DNA from: Thinopyrum elongatum
Taxonomy: Eukaryota; Streptophyta; Magnoliopsida; Poales; Poaceae
NCBI GenBank assembly: GCA_011799875.1
Contig: CM022301.1
Coordinates: forward strand, 86,571,667-86,635,666
Length of the DNA: 64,000 nucleotides
Reading direction: 5' to 3'
Below the pieces are notes generated by a model. That model was not told the DNA's origin. It saw nothing but the letters and a program-made list of their open reading frames with translations, and made no database searches. Shown here piece by piece: positions 33,151 to 45,110 of this stretch; the first letter of the stretch is position 1; each line of letters opens with the position of its first letter. The position numbers and the translations under genes were made by a program.

Positions 33151-34754
33151 TGATGCGGCTTGAAGCTACGTCAGTATTTCCCCAAATAGGAAGGGATGAT
33201 GCAGCACAGCGGCGGTAGGTATTTCCCTCAGTGATGAGACCAAGGTTATCGAACCAGTATGAGAACCAAGCAACACTACGTGAACAGCACCTGCACACAA
33301 ATAACAAATACTCGCAACCCGACGTGTAAAAGGGGTTGTCAATCCCTTTCGGGCAACGGCGCCAAAAATTGGCAAACGGACGTGAGAGAGTAGTAAATAT
33401 TGATAGATCGAACGCCAAATAAAATAAAGTGCAGCAAGGTATTTTTGTATTTTTGGTTTAATAGATCTGAAAATAAAAGTTGCAAATAAATAAAAGAGCG
33501 AATAGCAAAACAGATCTTGAAAGCAAATATATTGGAAAAGAGACCCGGGGGCCGTAGGTTTCACTAGTGGCTTCTCTCGAGAAAAATAGCAAACGGTGGG
33601 TGAACAAATTACTGTTGGGCAATTGATAGAACTTCAAATAATCATGACGATAACCAGGCAATGATCATTATATAGGCATCACGTCCAAGATTAGTAGACC
33701 GACTCCTGCCTGCATCTACTACTATTACTCCACACATCGACCGCTATCCAGCATGCATCTAGTGTATTAAGTTCATGGAGAAACAGAGTAATGCAATAAG
33801 AATGATGACATGATGTAGACAAGATCTATTTATGTAGAAATAGACCTCATCGTTTTATCCTTAGTAGCAATGATACATACGTGTCGGTTCCCCTTCTGTC
33901 ACTGGGATCAAGCACCGTAAGATCGAACCCACTACAAAGCACCTCTTCCCATTGCAAGATAAATAGATTAAGTTGGCCAAACAAAACACAAATATCGGAG
34001 AAGAAATACGAGGCTATAAGCAATCATGCATATAAGAGATCAAAGAAGACTCAAATAACTTTCATGGATAAAAAGATAGATCTGATCATAAACTCAAAGT
34101 TCATCGGATCCCAACAAACACACAACAAAAAAGAGTTACATCATATGGATCTCCAAGAGACCAATGTATTAAGAATCAAACAAGAGAGAGAAAGCCATCT
34201 AGCTACTAACTACGGACCCATAGGTCTACAAAGAACTACTCACGCATCATCGGAGAGGCACCAATGGAACTGGTGAACCCCTCCATGATGGTGTCTAGAT
34301 TGGATCTGGTGGTTCTGGACTCTGCGGCGGCTGGAATTGATTTTCGTCGACTCCCCTAGGGTTTCTGGAATATTGGGGTATTTATAGAGCAAAGAGGCGG
34401 TTCGGGGGGTACCCGAGGTGGGCACAACCCACCAGGGCGCGCCTGGGATTCCAAGCGCGCCCTGGTGGGTTGTGCTCCCCTCGGAGCACCCCCAGGCGCT
34501 TCTCCGGCCCACTGGATGTCTTCTGGTCCAAAAAAAATCCACAATAAGTTTCGCTGTGTTTGGACTCCGTTTGGTATTGATTTCCTGCGATGTAAAAAAC
34601 ATGCAAAAAACAGCAACTGGCACTTGGCACTATGTCAATAGGTTAGTACCAAAAAATGATATAAAATGACTATAAAATGATTGTAAAACATCCAAGAATG
34701 ATAATATAACAGCATGGAACAATACAAAATTATAGATACGTTGGAGACGTATCA
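33151..34754 (-). repeat. 5' LTR of element H
   Basis: A 1604-bp LTR nearly identical to 28040-29644, with TGAT/ATCA edges, the same minus-strand TATA box (about 34378-34388) and the palindrome at 34423-34474. Confidence 0.9.
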
Positions 34755-35333
34755 AGGCGCAACCCCGTAGCAGGATGGTGCTGCCGTCCCATGACGTCCC
34801 GCACGGCGTGACTACAGTACACAACAGTCAGCCGAACCCGCGCCCGGCGGGCCCGGTACAGTCCGCACCCGACGGACCTGGCAAGACTCGCAACCGATGG
34901 ACCCGGCAGACCCGGCACCCCGGCGGCCCCCACTGCCGGCTCCTAGACACTGACAACCCGGCCCCACGCCCATGTAACTTTACCATTGTAACCCCGGGGG
35001 GGGGGGCAGCCTATAAGACCCCCGCTGCTCCTCCATGCAAAGGGTGATCGATCATTAGTAGAACACTCACACACACACACAGAAGGAGCAGCCTATGCAC
35101 TGGCCAGCCTTCCTTCCTCCCCAAAACTGCTCTAGGAGGAAGCTTGTACCATCTTCATATAAACCACACTCGACAGGACTAGGGGTGTTATCTCTCCGGA
35201 GAGCCCCGAACCTGGGTACGTCTTGTGTCTCACGCTCGCTCGTACCAACCTTGCCTCTGGAGCCCATCGGTGGCCTCTTGCTTATTTCTCTCTTTAGCCA
35301 TTCCATGGCATCTGCCGTGAGCTCACCACGACA
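34755..35333 (+). repeat. 3' LTR of element E, right piece
   Basis: This continues the LTR broken at 28039. It holds a TATA box (CCTATAAGA, 35010-35018), a poly-G run and a short (AC)n tract at about 35067-35082. It ends in CACGACA at 35333, immediately before Athila coding sequence. Confidence 0.75.
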
Positions 35334-37120
35334 TGATTGGAACTTGCCTTTTGAAATTATGTGTGATGCTAGTGATTATGATGTTGGTTCTGTTCTAGGA
35401 CAAAGAGTTTATAAGAAATTAAATGTTATCCATTATGCTAGTAAAACTCTAGACAGTGCTCAAAGAAATTATGCTACTACTAAGAAAGAACTTTTAGCAA
35501 TGGTGTTTGCATGTGATAAATTCAGATCTTACATAGTTGTTTCTAAAGTAATTGTTCACACCGATCATGTTGCTATTAAATATCTTATGGAAAATAAAGA
35601 TGATAAACCTAGACTCATTAGGTGGGTTCTATTGCTACAAGAATTTGACCTACAGCCGATAGGAAGGGAGCTGAGAATCCCGTAGCTGATAACTTCTCTA
35701 GGTTGGAAAATATTCTTGATGACCCACTGCCTATTGATGATAGTTTTCCTGATGAACAACTAGCTGTTATAAATGCTTCTCGTAATACTCCTTGGTATGC
35801 AGACTGTGCTAATTACATCGTTGCTAAATTTATACCACCTAGTTTCACATACCAACAAAAGAAAAAGTTCTTCTTTGATTTAAGAAATTACTTCTGGGAT
35901 GACCCACATCTTTATAAAGAGGGAGTAGATGGTATTATTGATGTTGTATACCTGAGCATGAACAGGAACAAATCCTATGGAAGTGTCATTCCGAAGCTTA
36001 CGGAGGGCACCACGCTGGAGAGAGAACCGCACATAAGGTATTACAATATGGTTTTTATTGGCCTACTCTTTTCAAGGCAATGCTCATAAGTTTTTCTTAT
36101 CCTGTGATGAATGTCAAAGAATTGGTAACATCAGTAGATGTCAGGAAATGCCTATGAATTATTCACTTGTTATTGAACCATTTGATGTTTTGGGGATTTG
36201 ATTATATGGAACCTTTTCCTTCCTCTAATGGGTCTACACATATTTTCGTTGCTCTTGATTACGTTACTAAGTGGGTAGAAGCTATTCCAACTTGTAGTGT
36301 TGATCATAACACTTCTATTAAAATGCTTAAAGAAGTTATTTTCAAGAGGTTTGCAGTCCCTAGATATTTAATGACTGACGGTGGTTCACATTTTATTCAT
36401 GGTTCATTCCGTAAACTCCTTGCTAAATACGATGTTAACCATAGAATTGCATATCCTTATCATCCTCAATCTAGTGGTCAAGTTGAATTGAGAAATAGAG
36501 AAATAAAGTTAATTTTGTAAAAGACCGTCAATAGATCTAGAAAAAATCGGTCTAAGAAACTTGATGATGCATTATGGGCATATAGAACATTTTATAAGAA
36601 TCCTATGGGTATGTTTCCGTATAAAATGGTCTATGGAAAAGCATGTCATTTACCTCTTAAGCTAGAACATAAAGCATATTGGGCAATCAAAGAAGTTAAT
36701 TATGATTTTAAATTTGTCGGGGAGAAGAGGCTATTTGATATTAGCTCGTTAGATCAGTGGAGAACCCAAGCTTATGAAAATGCCAAGTTGTTTAAATAAA
36801 AAGTTAAAAGATGGCATGATAAAAGAATCCAAAAATGGGAATTTAAAGTGGGTGAATATGTTCTATTATACAACTCTCATTTCTGATTCTTTGCAGGAAA
36901 ACTTCTCTCTAAATGAGGAGGATCGTACATCATCGAAGAAGTTTATCGTTCTGGAGCTATTAAGATCAACAATTTCGAAGGCACTAATCCAAGGGTGGTC
37001 AATGGACAAAGAATTAAGCATTATATCTCTAGTACACCTATTAATGTTGAAACTAACATTATTCAAACTATGACACCGGAGGAACACATAAGAGAGACCT
37101 TCCAGAACACTCCAGAAACC
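35334..37120 (+). pseudogene. pol: Athila RNase H and integrase, frameshifted
   Basis: The RNase H part (35338-35685) starts [18 protein letters not shown] and includes [19 protein letters not shown] and YxDH-like [10 protein letters not shown]. The following linker is in another frame (35703 onward). The integrase zinc-finger tail (FFLSCDECQRIG) leads to a core with GFDYMEPF, LMTDGGSHF and SSGQVELRN, the DDE triad of the family. It is then followed by the Athila C-terminal module (MVYGKACHLPLKLEHKAYWA and, in a further frame, a TPINVETNII-type end near 37060). At least four frame changes and stops, for example near 35686, 36088, 36520 and 36800, make it nonfunctional. Codon use is AT-rich, unlike the GC-rich Tat pol on both sides. 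Confidence 0.8.
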
Positions 37121-37442
37121 TGAAAAGGAATAGGTATGTGATACGGTAAGTAAACCGACTCAAAAAATTCCATAAAAATACTTTTCTGACAGTTTTGGAA
37201 TATTAGAAAAAAAACAAAATAAGAAACAACCGAGGGGACCCATGAGGTGCACATGAGGCACCAGGGCGCGCCCTGCTGGCTTGTGGGCCCCTCGCGAGCC
37301 TTCCCGACTCCGTTTTCTTCTGGAATACTTGTTTTGCAAGATTAAAATTCTTTATATATACCTCTGGATGGTTTGACATGTATATCATAGAAATATCCTC
37401 TGTTCTTGTTTCATCCTATTTTTCTGACAGATCTAGATCGCC

Positions 37443-37957
37443 ATGGCTCCACCATGCTCCTCCCAGGAAAAGTTCTACGAGAAGTTCATCAACCCCTACC
37501 TACCATAGGTGATGAGACACCCTCAAGCCATTGAGATGCGTGAGGGGGTGCTTCACATCCAGGATGTTCAGGGGCCCAAGAAGACATGAAGCATGGAGGC
37601 CAGGCTCGAAGCGGTGGAGCAAGAGATCTTCAAGTGCCAAGGGATGGTGGAACATGGACTCAGCGCCAACCACTCCATGATCATGGAATTCACCCGTGAT
37701 CACAAGGTGGATGGCCAGTCGATGGGGGACATCATCTTCAAGCTCAACGATCGAATTGATCACCTCTAGGGCCAAATCTATGATCTTCAAAACCAAAATT
37801 TTGAGCATGAGGCAAGATTTAAAGGTATGAGTTTAGCTGCAAGTTTCAGGACCCCGGAGACTCATTCATCCTTTTATGATGGGGAACCTATGCCATGGAA
37901 GCCGGAGGACAAGCCCACTACTTCATCACCACCATCATCACCGAAGAAGGAAACTTG
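37443..37957 (+). pseudogene. Third ORF of Athila element G, coiled-coil-like, with stops
   Basis: A sense-strand ORF between pol and the 3' end. It starts MAPPCSSQEKFYEKFINPYL and contains EARLEAVEQEIFKCQGMVE and MGDIIFKLNDRIDHL heptad-like segments, then a Pro/Ser-rich tail ending SPKKET at 37957. Three in-frame stops lie near 37507, 37587 and 37767. Athila elements often carry an extra ORF here, sometimes called env-like. I see no signal peptide or membrane segment in this one, so I do not call it an envelope. Confidence 0.6.
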
Positions 37958-39069
37958 AGTACATGGGTATGGGCACTCCCCTTGGCTTGTGCCAAGCTTG
38001 GGGGAGGTGCCCCGGTATCCTATCACCATCACATTTATTTTATTTACCTATTTTTAGTTTGATCCTTAGCTATTTTGTGATTAGCTGAATAAAAGTTTAG
38101 TATGATCTATTTTTGAGTGCTAGTTTCGTGATATATCTATCTATGTAAACAAGTTTGAGTTTTTCTTCTTTACTTTTACGTTTCAATCTTAGCAATGAAA
38201 ATAACGGAAAGATAATATGCTAATCTTATGGGAAGTAATGACATTACATAAGGTCAATGATGCAATTCATGAAAGAATTAATAAGGGAAGAGAAGATTCA
38301 CATATAAATATACTATCTTGGACATCTTTTATGATTGTTAGCCCCCATTAATTATTTTATGTCAAATTTTTTACGCTGGACAAGGAAGACAATGTAATGA
38401 GTTATGTTTGCTTATATCCACATAGAAGTTATATTGTTATAGATCCTCCAACATGTGGTGCTTGCTCAATATCTTTGCTAGCAAAAAATCCGCACCAATT
38501 AGAGATACTACTTGTGCATCCAAAAACCCTTAAACCTAGTTTCATGTCATGAGAGTCCACTGTACCTACCTATGGATTGAATAAGATCCTTCAAGTAAGT
38601 TGTCATCGCTGCATAAGGCAATAAAAATGGCTTCTAAATATGTATGATGTTTTATTGTAAGGGAAAATAAGCTTTGTACGATCTTGCGATGGTAGAGAAA
38701 TAAAAGCAATGGACTGCATAATAAAGGTTGCTATCGCAAGGGGCAATATAAAGTGACGTTCCTTTGCATTAAGAGCTTGCACATCCAAAAATAAAAAGCG
38801 CATGACAACCTCTGCTTCCCTCTGCGAAGGGCCTATCTTTTACTTTTTATGTATTTACTTTTCATGCAAGAGTCAATAGTTTTCTCCTATATTCCTTTTT
38901 ATTTTTCTTTTTTTGCAAGCATCATGTGGCGGGGAAAGATCTAGGCATATATATCCAGTTGGATATGAGTGATCATGAGTTATTATTGTTGACATTACCC
39001 TTGAGGTAAATTAGCTGGGAGGCGAAATTATAAGCCCATGTCTTTCTATGTGTCTGCCTGAAACTTTTG

Positions 39070-39103
<34 letters not shown>

Positions 39104-39452
39104 CACGAGTGTCAGCAATCATAGAAGACTAAATGATAGTTGAGTATGTGTACTTGCTAAACAAAAGTTCCTACATGAGACCCTTCCTGAAAAGATGATG
39201 AATTGTAATTGCCTTGATTGAGAACATAGTTTGTTAGTTTTCAAGAAAGTTTATGCCTTATACTTTGTTGTGGTGATGAATTTTTACTTCCTCATGAGAA
39301 TTTTTATAATAATATATTGCTGCTATAATAACGATCATGATGCTATTATGTCCGTATTTTGTTTTTATCGACACCTCTCTTTGAACATGTGGACATGATT
39401 ATCGATATTGGCTTTCTTTTGAGGACAAGCGAGGTCTAGGCTTGGGGGAGTT
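37958..39452 (+). other. 3' noncoding region of element G
   Basis: No gene is visible. It includes a (CT)n(AT)n microsatellite (about 39069-39103) and stretches related in reverse orientation to the 3' regions of elements H and F (for example around 38500-38570 and 38810-38830). It ends in the polypurine tract at 39441-39450. Confidence 0.6.
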
Positions 39453-42400
39453 TGTAACACCCTGATTTTTGGCCCATTCTTTTTCTTTTTGATTTACCTG
39501 GTTTTTGCTCTGATTTTCTTTTTGGAGCAGTTCTATGGACTTGAAACCTGGGAGATCTTCATTTCTTCATCTCTCAAGTGCTTCATCATTTTCAAATCTT
39601 CCCCAAGATCTTGCCATTTCCATTTTAGGCCAACTCCAAATTCTTTTTCTTGGGAATACTCCTTTTGATATTAAAGGAATAATCCTGTTTGATCTAGGTT
39701 GTGAAGCAACCTATATTTTTGTCTTCCACAAAATTCCCAAATAATTCTCATAAATTGTTTGGATCATATATTACCCAAATATGTCCAAACCTTCCTTGTC
39801 CAGTTCAAAAATAATTCAAGAATATTCACTCTTCAATTCTGTCCAGAGTGGCCTTTTGTGAAGGAAGTGCCACCTATCTTTTCTTGATTGCTCCCAAACT
39901 TTTTGCGCACTCTATCATATCCAAATAATTGCCTCATGCAAAAATCCAGCTCCATTTGCCTAGCCAATCTTCCTCGGCTATTTTCCAAAGTTTCTGTCCA
40001 GAGGGAAACTTGGCGAAGGAAGTACTAGATAGGAATATCCAAATGAGTTGAAATTTTGCAAGCTCCTTAATATGCCAAAATCATGACTCTCCACCAACTT
40101 TCAGCTCCATCCAACTATCTAAGTGAGCACACCTTCAAATCTTTGTTTCTGGCAATATTTTTAGGTTGTGAAGCAACTATAATTTATATTTCTTCATTAA
40201 ATCTGAAAATTTACCAGAGCATGATCCTACCTACACAACTTCTCTCCACCAAATTTGAGATCATTTAATCAAGCCAATATTCCTCCATAATTATCTCAAG
40301 TTTCTGGACCGAGAGGATCACCCTGAAGGAAGTACCATTTTGGCAAGTCCAAATGGTATGAAACTTTTACAGAATCTTCATATATCTATATCATCATGCC
40401 TTGCCAAATTTCTGCCCCATCAACCACTCTATGTGAGTGCCACATCCATTTCCCTTTTCTAGACCCATTTTGCAGTTGCAAAGCAACTATGTTGTACTGT
40501 GGTCCATTCCAGTCCATATTCCACAGGATCATAGTCCTTCCTACCCTAATCATCTTTGACATCATTTCTGGCCATTTTGTCAAGCCATTTTACCACAGGA
40601 GTGTGACCAAGTTTGCTAAAACAAACTTTGCTTGATGAATCCCATCATTCCAGAACTCCTTCTGTTGATCTATCACCTCATGAGGGTCCTAGGGTGCAAG
40701 GAGAAAATGCTAGACAACATTTGCTAGGCTCTCATGCCCTCCCCTCGCCATTCCACATGGTGACCACGTTGAATGCACGCCTGTGCACGCGCTCTGCACG
40801 CTGGGGTCGCGCTTTGCATGTTGGGTCGCGTCGGGCTGCCGCGTTCCAGTGGTGTTCGCGCATCCTCTGGTGTCGACCAGCCTCTTCCACCTCTCAAGTC
40901 GCTCTCTGGACCCCTCTCCCCTCCAGAAGCTCCCTCTCCCATCCTCTGGTGCTAGCCGTCGTGTGCCCACAGGCGCACAGTGCCCCGACCGGCTCTGTTC
41001 TTGCCTCGTCTTCTTCTTCCCCGTCTCTTGGCTCCGTCCGCTGCTCCGGTGGACCTACCCTGCCTCTCACCTGTCGCCTCAACCGCCTGAGCTCGCCTGA
41101 GTGCCCATACGTCCGCGGCTCCAGCCACTCGTCCACAGCGGCATCCCGCGTGGCACCCTCCTCCCCGGCTATTTAAGCCCTCCCTTGCATCGCCTCTCCC
41201 CACCACTCAACCTCCCTCTCTCTCAATCGTCTTCTAGAGCCCAAGAGCAAGGCCGGAAAGCTCTTCTTCCTCCTCTCCGGCGAGAGCTCCGCCGCCTCGG
41301 CTCCCATCGCCACGAGCTCGCTCTGGCGCTCCTCCACATTGTTAGCCACCACCATCCATCTCCTGGAGTCCCTCTGACCCTCCCCAATCTCTCTGTTGTC
41401 CCAATGCTCGCCGGAATCATCGACTTCGCCGGCGCCTGGAGCATGCTGCCGCCAGAAATGAAGGGGCCGACGCCATCCGGCCACCTCCCGATGAGCTACG
41501 GGTACGAGCAGCTCCGCCTTGGTCCGCCCGATCCATCCCCGTCGTCGCCAAACCCTTGCGTGGCCTCCTCGTCAGCGAACGGCCGCCGGTAAGCACCGTC
41601 GCACTCTGTCCCCTCCTCTCTCTCTCTTTAAACCTGCAGGCGGGTCCCACCCGTCAGCCACAATGAGGCCGCCCGAAGTGTTTTCTAGGTGAAAACGACT
41701 TCTGGGTTTACGCCTTTGACGTCACCCCCTGGGTATTTTCCAGAGATCATTTTAATTCATTTTTAATCCAGATTTGACCACCACTTTGACCATGAATATC
41801 TCCTAAACTACAAGTCCAAATGAACTGATTCTTTTTGCATTTTTTTCCTTTTGAGCTCCTTTATTTTCTGGTAGAATTTGGTATTTTTCTCTATCGTCTA
41901 GATTTTCTGGACAGTAGTATTGGCTTTATGTGTTATTTACAAAATGCTTGCAAAATATTCTTCTTGAGTGTTTTGAGTTGTTGGCGAAGACCAGGAGCTT
42001 TCCCCCACTTCCTTGGAGCAAGGCAAGCCACACCCTCCATTTGCATGGTTGTAATGCAATGCCATGGTTTATTTAATTAAATTTGCTTAAAATTTGCATT
42101 ATTTAGAAATGATTTATTCATGGCATTTTCTTGGAGTAATTTTGATCTTGCTATTGCCATGATGATGCTTAGGGTTCTAGAATTAATACTTTGCAGATTG
42201 AGGATGATATATTGCCATTGGATTATTAGGAGTAATATTTATTTTCATTGTGATCATATGGGCTATTATGCTTTGGAGCATTATTTGGATTTGATGCTAT
42301 CATATTGATCTATGGTTAACTATCTTGATCAATGGTGAAGATATCGCTTATCGTTAGCATCTCAGTCAGCTCGGGATTAGAGATTAATCGGAAATCGGCC

Positions 42401-44213
42401 GATTAATTGATTTTATCGGTCGACTATTAATCGACCCTTTTTTGCAAATCCCAGGTTCCCAACACTAAAATATGCTATATTCAACACCAAAACAATATTG
42501 GACAGAAGTCTTACCTTGATTCCTAGCCTTTGAATCCTCATATAATGACAAACAAAATAGGAAAACAGTACATATTGTGTAACAAGGTCCACAAAACACA
42601 AATAAACATAGTTTTTGCAAACATAGTGCTATAAATAGACCCGATTTATCGGTAGATTCTCGATAAATCGCTTATCATAACGATAAATCGGCCCAAACGA
42701 TAAATGGTGAAGATAAGGCATAATCTTATCGGTCACCCCAAGAGTAGAGATAAATCGGACGATAAATCGCTGAATCGAAAGATTTTTTGAACAGTGATCT
42801 TGATATTGCTATTGGATTAGTAGCATCATTATCTTTGGATTCATCTTGATATTAGTTATATGCTACCCTTGGAGTTTAGTATGATATGACTATATTATTC
42901 TTTGGATTATTGGATGGATATTGCTATTACTTGGATCACAGGTTGATATTGGAGTAGCAGTTATCACAGATATACCTGGGGGATAAATTCCATCATTTCG
43001 TTGGTCAGGTGCCACCAAACCAAGCTCACTAGTGCAGACAAACATGCCTTTATGGGGAGGCCCTAATTCGGTCTATTGTCATGCCTCTCGCCGGTTCCTC
43101 CAACTAGGGAAGGTTATGTGCGCATGCTACCCTGGCCCGGTAGGCGGCGATAACCTTGTGTGCCCGAGTTGTATGGATTCATTGTCCCCGTTTGGGACCA
43201 TTTTGTTTTTGTTTTGCCATGACGGTGGCTGGCCACGAAGGTGGCAAATGTCCAGAGTGGCATCCGGGGCCACCCATGACTTATCCCAAAGGGGAATTTG
43301 TCGCAGTGGTCGGGAGAGTGTCATGTAATAGATTGTTTTTGTCGGAACGCCGTTGGTCCACCCGAATGGGAACACAAGGCCATGGGTTATATGGCGAGGG
43401 TACAGTGTACTAACCTCTGCAGAGTGTACAAACTATCGATAGTCGCGTCCTCGATCATGGACACAGTTCGTTCTAGGTCACTCCGTTCGATCAACACTCA
43501 CGATGACAAAATGACTTATATATGACTTATATATTGATATGTGAGCCGTAACAGTTTGGCAAGATGCCGATGATGATGGGATGATCTTGAGGATGATCAT
43601 TTAGTTTGTGTTGTGATCACGTGGTGATCACGACGAGGTATTGATCACGAGGTGATCGAGGTGATATATTGCTTGGCCAGATAGCCAAGAGTGAGATGGG
43701 TCTTGAGATCCTAGATGTTGGTCCATCAATGTTCTAGTAGTACCATATTATGCTTAATTATCGCTTCCACATCATAGTAGTTGATAATAGCTTAACCTAT
43801 TAATGCTATGTTGTTGTCTTGCCTTGATGCTTTTGGTTGTTGTGAGCTTGCGAGTACATTCAAAGTACTCACCTGGCGTGTCATGCCAGTTTGCAGGTGA
43901 TGCCATGGTTGATTGCTTGTCGAGGATACCGAGCGTGCAAGCTAGACCATGTCCCAGCCAGAGTCCCTGCGGAGTGGAGTTGACCACCGTCGTCGTTGTT
44001 CTGCTGCTAGAAGATATTCCGCTGCTACGAGTTGTTCCGCTGCTAGCATAGTGTCACCATGCTGATGTGATCCTTTGTACCTCAGCACCTTTGTATGTTT
44101 ATCCTTTTTAATAAGAGCTGATTTATTCTATGCCAAGCAGTGTCGTATTCCAGAAGACTTGATCTCTGGGCTGGAATACGGTGTGTTCCGGTTCCTCTGA
44201 GCTGGGGTGCCAC
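39453..44213 (+). repeat. 5' LTR of element D (long-LTR Gypsy)
   Basis: It starts TGTAACACCC and ends in GGGGTGCCAC about six bases before a tRNA-Met primer site, so it is a 5' LTR. Without the 467-bp hAT-like insertion at 42330-42796 it is about 4.3 kb. It is homologous in reverse to the solo LTR at 22053-25494. A TATA-like CTATTTAAG at 41169-41177 lies ahead of a GC-rich stretch (about 41180-41640), probably the transcript start region. Its first 1.2 kb carries diverged direct repeats (gttgtgaagcaac at about 39700, 40164 and, varied, 40483). The right edge is uncertain by a few bases. Confidence 0.75.
42330..42796. mobile_element. Non-autonomous hAT-like element (467 bp)
   Basis: Flanked by an exact 8-bp direct repeat ATCTTGAT (42322-42329 and 42797-42804), the target duplication size of hAT elements. 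The ends are CAATGGTGAA and, on the other strand, CACTGTTCAA, matching at seven of ten positions. The interior is AT-rich with many palindromic ATCGG/CCGAT and cgataaatcg motifs and no coding capacity. The surrounding LTR sequence joins smoothly when it is removed. Confidence 0.75.
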
Positions 44214-44219
44214 CTGCTT

Positions 44220-44231
44220 TGGTATCAGAGC
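44220..44231 (+). other. Primer binding site of element D (initiator tRNA-Met)
   Basis: TGGTATCAGAGC, the standard complement of the plant initiator tRNA-Met 3' end, just after the LTR end. Confidence 0.85.
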
Positions 44232-45110
44232 AAGTCTGGTTGTAGGACGCCCTAGTCACCGCGAGCAGTAGAAATCGGTAGTATAGAGTCTAGATGTTTG
44301 CTGCATTTTGCTGCTGCATTTGTTTGTTGCATAGCATGCATATAGACTTATAGTTTGTTGCTAACAGTTTATCTTGTGAGTGTATCTGGCATCGGTTTGG
44401 ATCCACTACAGCTCAGCCCTTGCATCCCTCCAGTTTCCCTTTTTCCTGTTCTTCAGCGTTTGGCGTCATTTTTGTCCCAGCGAAGTGATGCCAAGTGTTC
44501 CTGACACTGTTTGCAGGGATGGTGCTCATCTATCACGCTGATCTCTTTTCTTCAGCCTCATATATCATTTTGGTGGTAGACATGCGTCTAACCCGGATCG
44601 TGTCTTTCATCTTGTTGTGTTGGCAACCCTTACTGATCCTCGTTATCAGGAAAGGGCAATGCCATTAGACTCTACTTTCCATCGCTATCCTATCCTCTTA
44701 CCTATTCCTTAGACGAGTACGGTTCCCTTCCGTCTGCTTGATGATGATGTGGCCATGACATTCATGTCCCGCTACATGATCACCGAGTACATCCTCGCCT
44801 CTGAGCTAGTCAAGGATGTTACCTTGCTAAGTCAGCACTTGGTGTAGCTATGTTTACACCAATCCCTCCACACGTTGATTCGTCCTCGTGCACATCATCG
44901 CAACATGTTAGATCGTAGTCCCAGAGTTCCCGCAAGATTTGTGTGCTTAAGTAGGCATGCATATTTGTTGTGAATAGCAGTAATATGTGATATTGCTTAT
45001 GTGTGATTTTAATGCCTTTTTGTGTGCCTTTGTTTGGTTGAGTTATTTTATTTGCTTCTTTCTTTGGGCCCTCGGTGTTACCTTATTTTTTCCTTATGAA
45101 AGTTGCTCAT
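44232..45110 (+). other. Leader and broken gag start region of element D
   Basis: T/C-rich untranslated leader after the primer site, followed by short open stretches with many stops. I cannot identify a Gag motif. The internal region appears truncated near 45110; neither pol nor a 3' LTR of this element is in the window. Confidence 0.5.

Larger units (their letters stand above)
28040..34754 (-). mobile_element. Element H: complete two-LTR Athila-type element without pol
   Basis: A 6.7-kb minus-strand element with LTRs at 28040-29644 and 33151-34754, a tRNA-Asp-type primer site, a gag-like ORF, about 2.5 kb of noncoding 3' sequence and a polypurine tract next to the 3' LTR. Protease, RT, RNase H and integrase are absent. 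The two LTRs are very similar by eye (a few percent different), so insertion is fairly recent. The 5-bp flanks (agatg at 28035-28039, aggcg at 34755-34759) match at only three positions, so a perfect target duplication is not seen. It sits inside the 3' LTR of element E. Its 3' noncoding region is related to that of Athila G and to element F. Confidence 0.85.
16397..35333 (+). mobile_element. Element E: right half of a Tat-lineage Gypsy element
   Basis: This plus-strand element is split on its left by the A array, which entered the RT domain just before the YVDD motif; its 5' LTR, gag and the rest of RT lie left of the window. Present are RT-RNase H-integrase (16397-19243), a spliced reverse-strand gene (20013-27099) interrupted by a solo LTR, and the 3' LTR (27751-28039 plus 34755-35333, 868 bp in total) interrupted by element H. 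After 35333 comes Athila RNase H sequence, so E inserted into element G; the predicted duplicated target is the 5 bases after 35333 (tgatt). Confidence 0.8.
35334..39452 (+). mobile_element. Element G: 3' half of a decayed Athila-lineage Gypsy element
   Basis: Plus-strand Athila sequence with RNase H and integrase (35334-37120), a small third ORF (37443-37957), 1.5 kb of AT-rich noncoding sequence and a polypurine tract (cttgggggag, 39441-39450). The 5' half lies left of the window because element E inserted into RNase H at 35333/35334. The expected Athila LTR does not follow the polypurine tract; the LTR of element D begins two bases later. It is older than E and heavily frameshifted. Confidence 0.8.

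Noticed and set aside
37443..37957. Athila third ORF as an envelope gene
   Set aside because: No signal peptide, transmembrane segment or cysteine pattern; it is coiled-coil-like and has stops.
40613..41592. Open frames of 187 and 163 codons on the plus strand
   Set aside because: Inside the LTR of element D, low-complexity Ser/Pro/Leu/Arg composition; kept only as a low-interest observation.
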